A DNA stretch of 9,994 bases from Croceimicrobium sp965658275. Its GTDB lineage: Bacteria; Bacteroidota; Bacteroidia; Flavobacteriales; Schleiferiaceae. The notes under the pieces are model-generated. The model saw only the letters and a list, made by a program, of their open reading frames with translations. It did no database searches and was not told the origin of the DNA. A program made the translations under genes and the position numbers. Numbering within the stretch: position 1 is the stretch's first letter; each line of letters opens with the position of its first letter. Location: NCBI GenBank assembly GCA_965658275.1, contig CBFHRN010000063.1, forward strand, positions 1-9,994, written 5' to 3'. Positions 7,771-9,994 of this stretch are shown piece by piece.

Positions 7771-8874
7771 TTATTCTTGAATGGATACCATTTCGATTTC
7801 GAAGATCAACCAAGCGTTAGGTGGAATCACGTTTCCGGCACCTCTTGCGCCGTAACCCAAATGGGGAGGAATCACCAATTTGTATTTATCACCCACCTTC
7901 ATCATTGTTAAAGCTTCGCGCCAGCCCATGATCACCGGTGCATTGCGACTCGCTTGCACTGGGAATGGCTCGTAGTTGCGGCTTGGGTTGAACTTTCCGT
8001 TTTCTTTGGCTACTTCTTCTACACTGGAATCAAACAAGGTACCGTCTAAAAGGAAACCGCTGTAATTCATTAAAACCGTTTGGCTTTCGTTAGGCTTCGG
8101 ACCATCACCTTCTTCAAGCACTTGGTAGTACATACCGGTAGAGGTACTGTCAAATCCTTCGGTAATTTCACGAATTTGTGATTTTAAGGCCGCTTCTTTT
8201 TCTTCCTTAGCCTTGGCAATACCTGCTTGAGCTTCGGTAAAGGCATCGGCTCCATTGTAATCTTTAGCCTCTTTTCCTTTACGGATGATGCTTACCTTAT
8301 TCATTATTACATCCTCATCAGGACGATCTTGACGGTTGCGTGCTACCCCCGAAATGGCGTCCGCTACTTCTTGGCCAGCGATTACCTTACCAAATACATT
8401 GTAAGAACCATTAAGGTGTGGGGTTTCAGCTACGGTAATAAAGAATTGAGAACCATTGGTGTTGGGTCCTGAGTTAGCCATGGAGATTACCCCTTTATTG
8501 TGACCCAAATCCTCACTTATTTCATTTTGGAATTTGTAGCCTGGACCACCCATACCGTTTCCTTGTGGGTCACCACCTTGAATCATAAAGTTTGGAATCA
8601 CACGGTGGAAAATGAGTCCATCGTAGAAAGGTTTGCCTTGAAATTCGGCCGAAGCTAGGGGATGGTTACCTTCTGCTAGCGCCACAAAATTGGCGGTAGT
8701 TAAGGGAGCTTTTTCCTCTTCTAAGTCGATTAAGATGTCTCCTTGGGAGGTGGCGATGTGTGCGTAAATACCATCTTCCAATTCCATGGTTTCACCATTT
8801 ACGGTCACGTTCTGCGAATTGCAGCTACTGAGTAGGCCGCCAAATAGAAGGGCGGTCATCCAAAAGTTCTTCAT
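7771..8874 (-). CDS. Envelope lipoprotein with cyclophilin and FKBP domains
   Basis: This 367-residue paralog of the next gene downstream has the same domain order but carries a lipoprotein signal peptide ending in the lipobox 'LLSSC' (Cys18). Asn follows the cysteine and there is no acidic cluster, so it probably faces the periplasm. The cyclophilin spans about 35-200, with catalytic Arg91, Phe96, Met97, Gln99, Gln143 and Phe145. The positions of human Trp121 and His126 are His153 and Tyr158, so cyclosporin binding should be weak. A helical linker of about 200-240 follows, then the FKBP domain with Tyr271, Phe281-Asp282, Val314-Ile315, Trp318, Tyr341 and Phe358 all kept, plus an insertion of roughly a dozen residues after the Phe-Asp pair. 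The ATG is one base after the upstream stop (TAAAATG), implying translational coupling. It is presumably a folding factor for exported or outer-membrane proteins. Confidence 0.92.
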   Translation of the reverse strand: MKNFWMTALLFGGLLSSCNSQNVTVNGETMELEDGIYAHIATSQGDILIDLEEEKAPLTTANFVALAEGNHPLASAEFQGKPFYDGLIFHRVIPNFMIQGGDPQGNGMGGPGYKFQNEISEDLGHNKGVISMANSGPNTNGSQFFITVAETPHLNGSYNVFGKVIAGQEVADAISGVARNRQDRPDEDVIMNKVSIIRKGKEAKDYNGADAFTEAQAGIAKAKEEKEAALKSQIREITEGFDSTSTGMYYQVLEEGDGPKPNESQTVLMNYSGFLLDGTLFDSSVEEVAKENGKFNPSRNYEPFPVQASRNAPVIMGWREALTMMKVGDKYKLVIPPHLGYGARGAGNVIPPNAWLIFEIEMVSIQE

Positions 8875-8875
8875 T

Positions 8876-9418
8876 TTACGGATTTTGTTTTTGAATATCT
8901 GTAAGTTCTAATTCATATACCAATGCGGTAAAGGGAGGGACTTTATTTTGGTCGCCTGCCACTCCGAAGGCGCGATGCGAAGGTAATATAAATAGGCCCT
9001 TATCGCCAACGCGCATCATCTTTAGCGCTTCATGCAAACCAATTTCAGCGTCTTCACGGTCGATCCGCAATTTAGCAGCCTCACCTTCGGGCGATTGGTA
9101 GAGCAGCGCTCCATTTAGCATGGATATTTTATAGTGATAGGAAACCTCGTCTTTCATTATGGGATTGGGACCTGAGCCGAGGCTATCAATTTTATAGAAG
9201 ATGCCCGTTCCGTTTCGTTGTACATCGAGCTCGCGTTCTTCAATATAGCTTTTGATGGATTCGACTTCCTTGCGCAGGAAATCGCGATGGGCCTGAATGT
9301 TATTCTCTCGAATCGCGGGTCCCTCACTTTGGTCTAGAAGTTGAATTTCCTTGCTCGTTTCGGTAGGATTACAGGCACCCAATACGATAAGCGCCAGAAA
9401 ATAAAGTTTAATGCGCAT
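8876..9418 (-). CDS. gldI: GldI-like FKBP-type lipoprotein
   Basis: This 180-residue lipoprotein has the signal peptide 'MRIKLYFLALIVLGAC' (lipobox Cys16), a helical charged stretch (about 35-68) and one FKBP fold (about 72-176). It resembles GldI, an FKBP-like lipoprotein required for gliding motility in Flavobacterium johnsoniae, and the DHH-phosphoesterase neighbour fits the gene order I associate with gldI. Compared with FKBP12, Tyr96 is kept (Y26). The Phe-Asp pair is replaced by residues around 'LLYQ' (105-108), Trp59 by Leu128, Tyr82 by Phe151 and Phe99 by Tyr168. Catalysis is therefore doubtful, and a chaperone or scaffold role is likelier. The start overlaps the end of the phosphoesterase gene by 11 bp. 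Whether the organism glides cannot be seen here; no other gld or spr genes are in the window, so the symbol is provisional. Confidence 0.72.
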   Translation of the reverse strand: MRIKLYFLALIVLGACNPTETSKEIQLLDQSEGPAIRENNIQAHRDFLRKEVESIKSYIEERELDVQRNGTGIFYKIDSLGSGPNPIMKDEVSYHYKISMLNGALLYQSPEGEAAKLRIDREDAEIGLHEALKMMRVGDKGLFILPSHRAFGVAGDQNKVPPFTALVYELELTDIQKQNP

Positions 9419-9994
9419 CCGCTAATCCTTTAAGTTCTTCTTTATAAGTCTGGAGGGCCGCTAAAAGTTTGGCTTTGGTTGCTGAAATATCCCCATCACT
9501 GCTACCCCCAGCCGCATTACGATGACCTCCACCTTTAAAATATTGGCGTGCGAATTGGTTTACATCGAAGGTGGTTTTGCTGCGGAAGCTAAGCTTTAGC
9601 TGGCCATCCCGTGGCATCATAAAGGCTGCAACTTCAATTCCCGCTAAGGAAAGACCGTAGTTTACAAAGCCTTCTGTATCACCTTTCACAAAATGACAAG
9701 CTTGCAAATCCTCGGCGCTCAGGCTAATAACCGCGGTATGTAAATCTTCCCACACTTCCATTCCATTTAGAGCACGGCCCAGTAATTGGAAACGGCTGAA
9801 GCTATTGGTGTCATATACACGACTGGCCACTTTCTGACTTTCCACTCCTTTCGCTAATAAGATACTGGCGACTTGATGGGTGGTGGGAGAAGTACTGCTG
9901 AAACGGAAATTACCCGTGTCGGTGGCGATACCGGTGTAAATGGCTTCCGCCAAATCCTTATCCACTAAATCATGCCAGTCCATGGCCTTTAAAA
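9408..9994 (-). CDS. nrnA: DHH/DHHA1-family phosphoesterase (NrnA-like), C-terminal part (5' end outside window)
   Basis: The frame stays open past the Met at 9983 to the window edge, so the visible 195 or so codons are the C-terminal part of a protein that is normally about 320-340 residues. 'AIYTGIATDTGNFRFSST' is the end of the DHH domain, with the Asp of the metal site in 'TDTGNF'. 'FKGGGHRNAAGG' is the DHHA1 substrate-binding motif. Family members degrade short RNA oligonucleotides (nanoRNase) or cyclic-dinucleotide products such as pApA, and some dephosphorylate 3'-phosphoadenosine 5'-phosphate; which applies here cannot be decided from this part. The protein is cytoplasmic. Its 3' end overlaps the gldI-like start by 11 bp, so it heads the operon as far as the window shows. 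Confidence 0.88.
   Translation of the reverse strand, partial: LKAMDWHDLVDKDLAEAIYTGIATDTGNFRFSSTSPTTHQVASILLAKGVESQKVASRVYDTNSFSRFQLLGRALNGMEVWEDLHTAVISLSAEDLQACHFVKGDTEGFVNYGLSLAGIEVAAFMMPRDGQLKLSFRSKTTFDVNQFARQYFKGGGHRNAAGGSSDGDISATKAKLLAALQTYKEELKGLADAH

Noticed and set aside
7766..7813. ATG at 7813 as start of the cytoplasmic cyclophilin-FKBP protein
   Set aside because: It would overlap the upstream gene by 43 bp and add a basic non-family leader; the ATG at 7765 sits right after the upstream stop and begins the fold ('MQEGIYAKF').
9981..9983. ATG at 9983 as the start of the phosphoesterase
   Set aside because: The frame stays open to the window edge and the protein would lack the DHH motif and half its family length; the gene is simply cut by the window.
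1..9994. Mobile elements, CRISPR arrays, attachment sites or RNA genes
   Set aside because: No transposase or integrase, no regularly spaced repeats, no tRNA-like or rRNA-like stretch; the similarity between 7400-7480 and 8430-8500 is explained by paralogous cyclophilin coding sequence.

Overview
The window looks like a chromosomal segment of a member of the Bacteroidota, most likely Flavobacteriia or a Cryomorphaceae/Schleiferiaceae-like relative. The grounds are: a TAnnTTTG-type -7 promoter box in front of uvrB; an outer-membrane beta-barrel protein with an N-terminal carboxypeptidase-regulatory-like domain; a DUF349 protein with a long coiled-coil C-terminus; a GldI-like FKBP lipoprotein next to a DHH/DHHA1 phosphoesterase; and weak Shine-Dalgarno sequences throughout. 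This is a judgement from gene content and was not confirmed by any search.

Left half, plus strand. The window opens inside a DUF349 coiled-coil gene (3-578, 5' end missing). Ten bases later comes a BASS-family sodium-coupled transporter (589-1479). A 60-bp gap follows, holding a -7-like promoter box that almost touches the start codon of uvrB (1540-3561), the damage-recognition helicase of nucleotide excision repair. After 24 bp comes a large outer-membrane beta-barrel protein (3586-5988) with a glycine-rich tail.

Right half, minus strand. Reading from the right edge leftward there is a compact operon. It starts with the C-terminal part of a DHH/DHHA1 phosphoesterase (NrnA-like, 9408-9994). 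It overlaps by 11 bp a GldI-like FKBP lipoprotein with a degenerate active site (8876-9418). One base further is a lipoprotein that fuses a cyclophilin to an FKBP domain (7771-8874). Five bases after that is a second cyclophilin-FKBP fusion without a signal peptide (6833-7765). A strong bidirectional intrinsic terminator (6808-6831) closes the operon. The three folding-related proteins appear to place peptidyl-prolyl isomerase domains in both the cytoplasm (the last gene) and the envelope (the two lipoproteins).

Centre. Between the terminator and the beta-barrel gene lies a minus-strand reading frame of 272 codons (5985-6800). It has a good signal peptide, but an in-frame TGA stands at codon 111 and there is no room for a conventional promoter of its own. 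I read it as a decaying gene. The order of its pieces suggests an exported glycoside-hydrolase-like protein that has also lost its catalytic barrel. Its stop codon overlaps that of the convergent beta-barrel gene.

I see no mobile element, CRISPR array, tRNA or rRNA. Nothing here amounts to a clearly new system. The items most worth a second look are the tandem dual-family immunophilins, the broken central gene and the possibly leaderless uvrB transcript.
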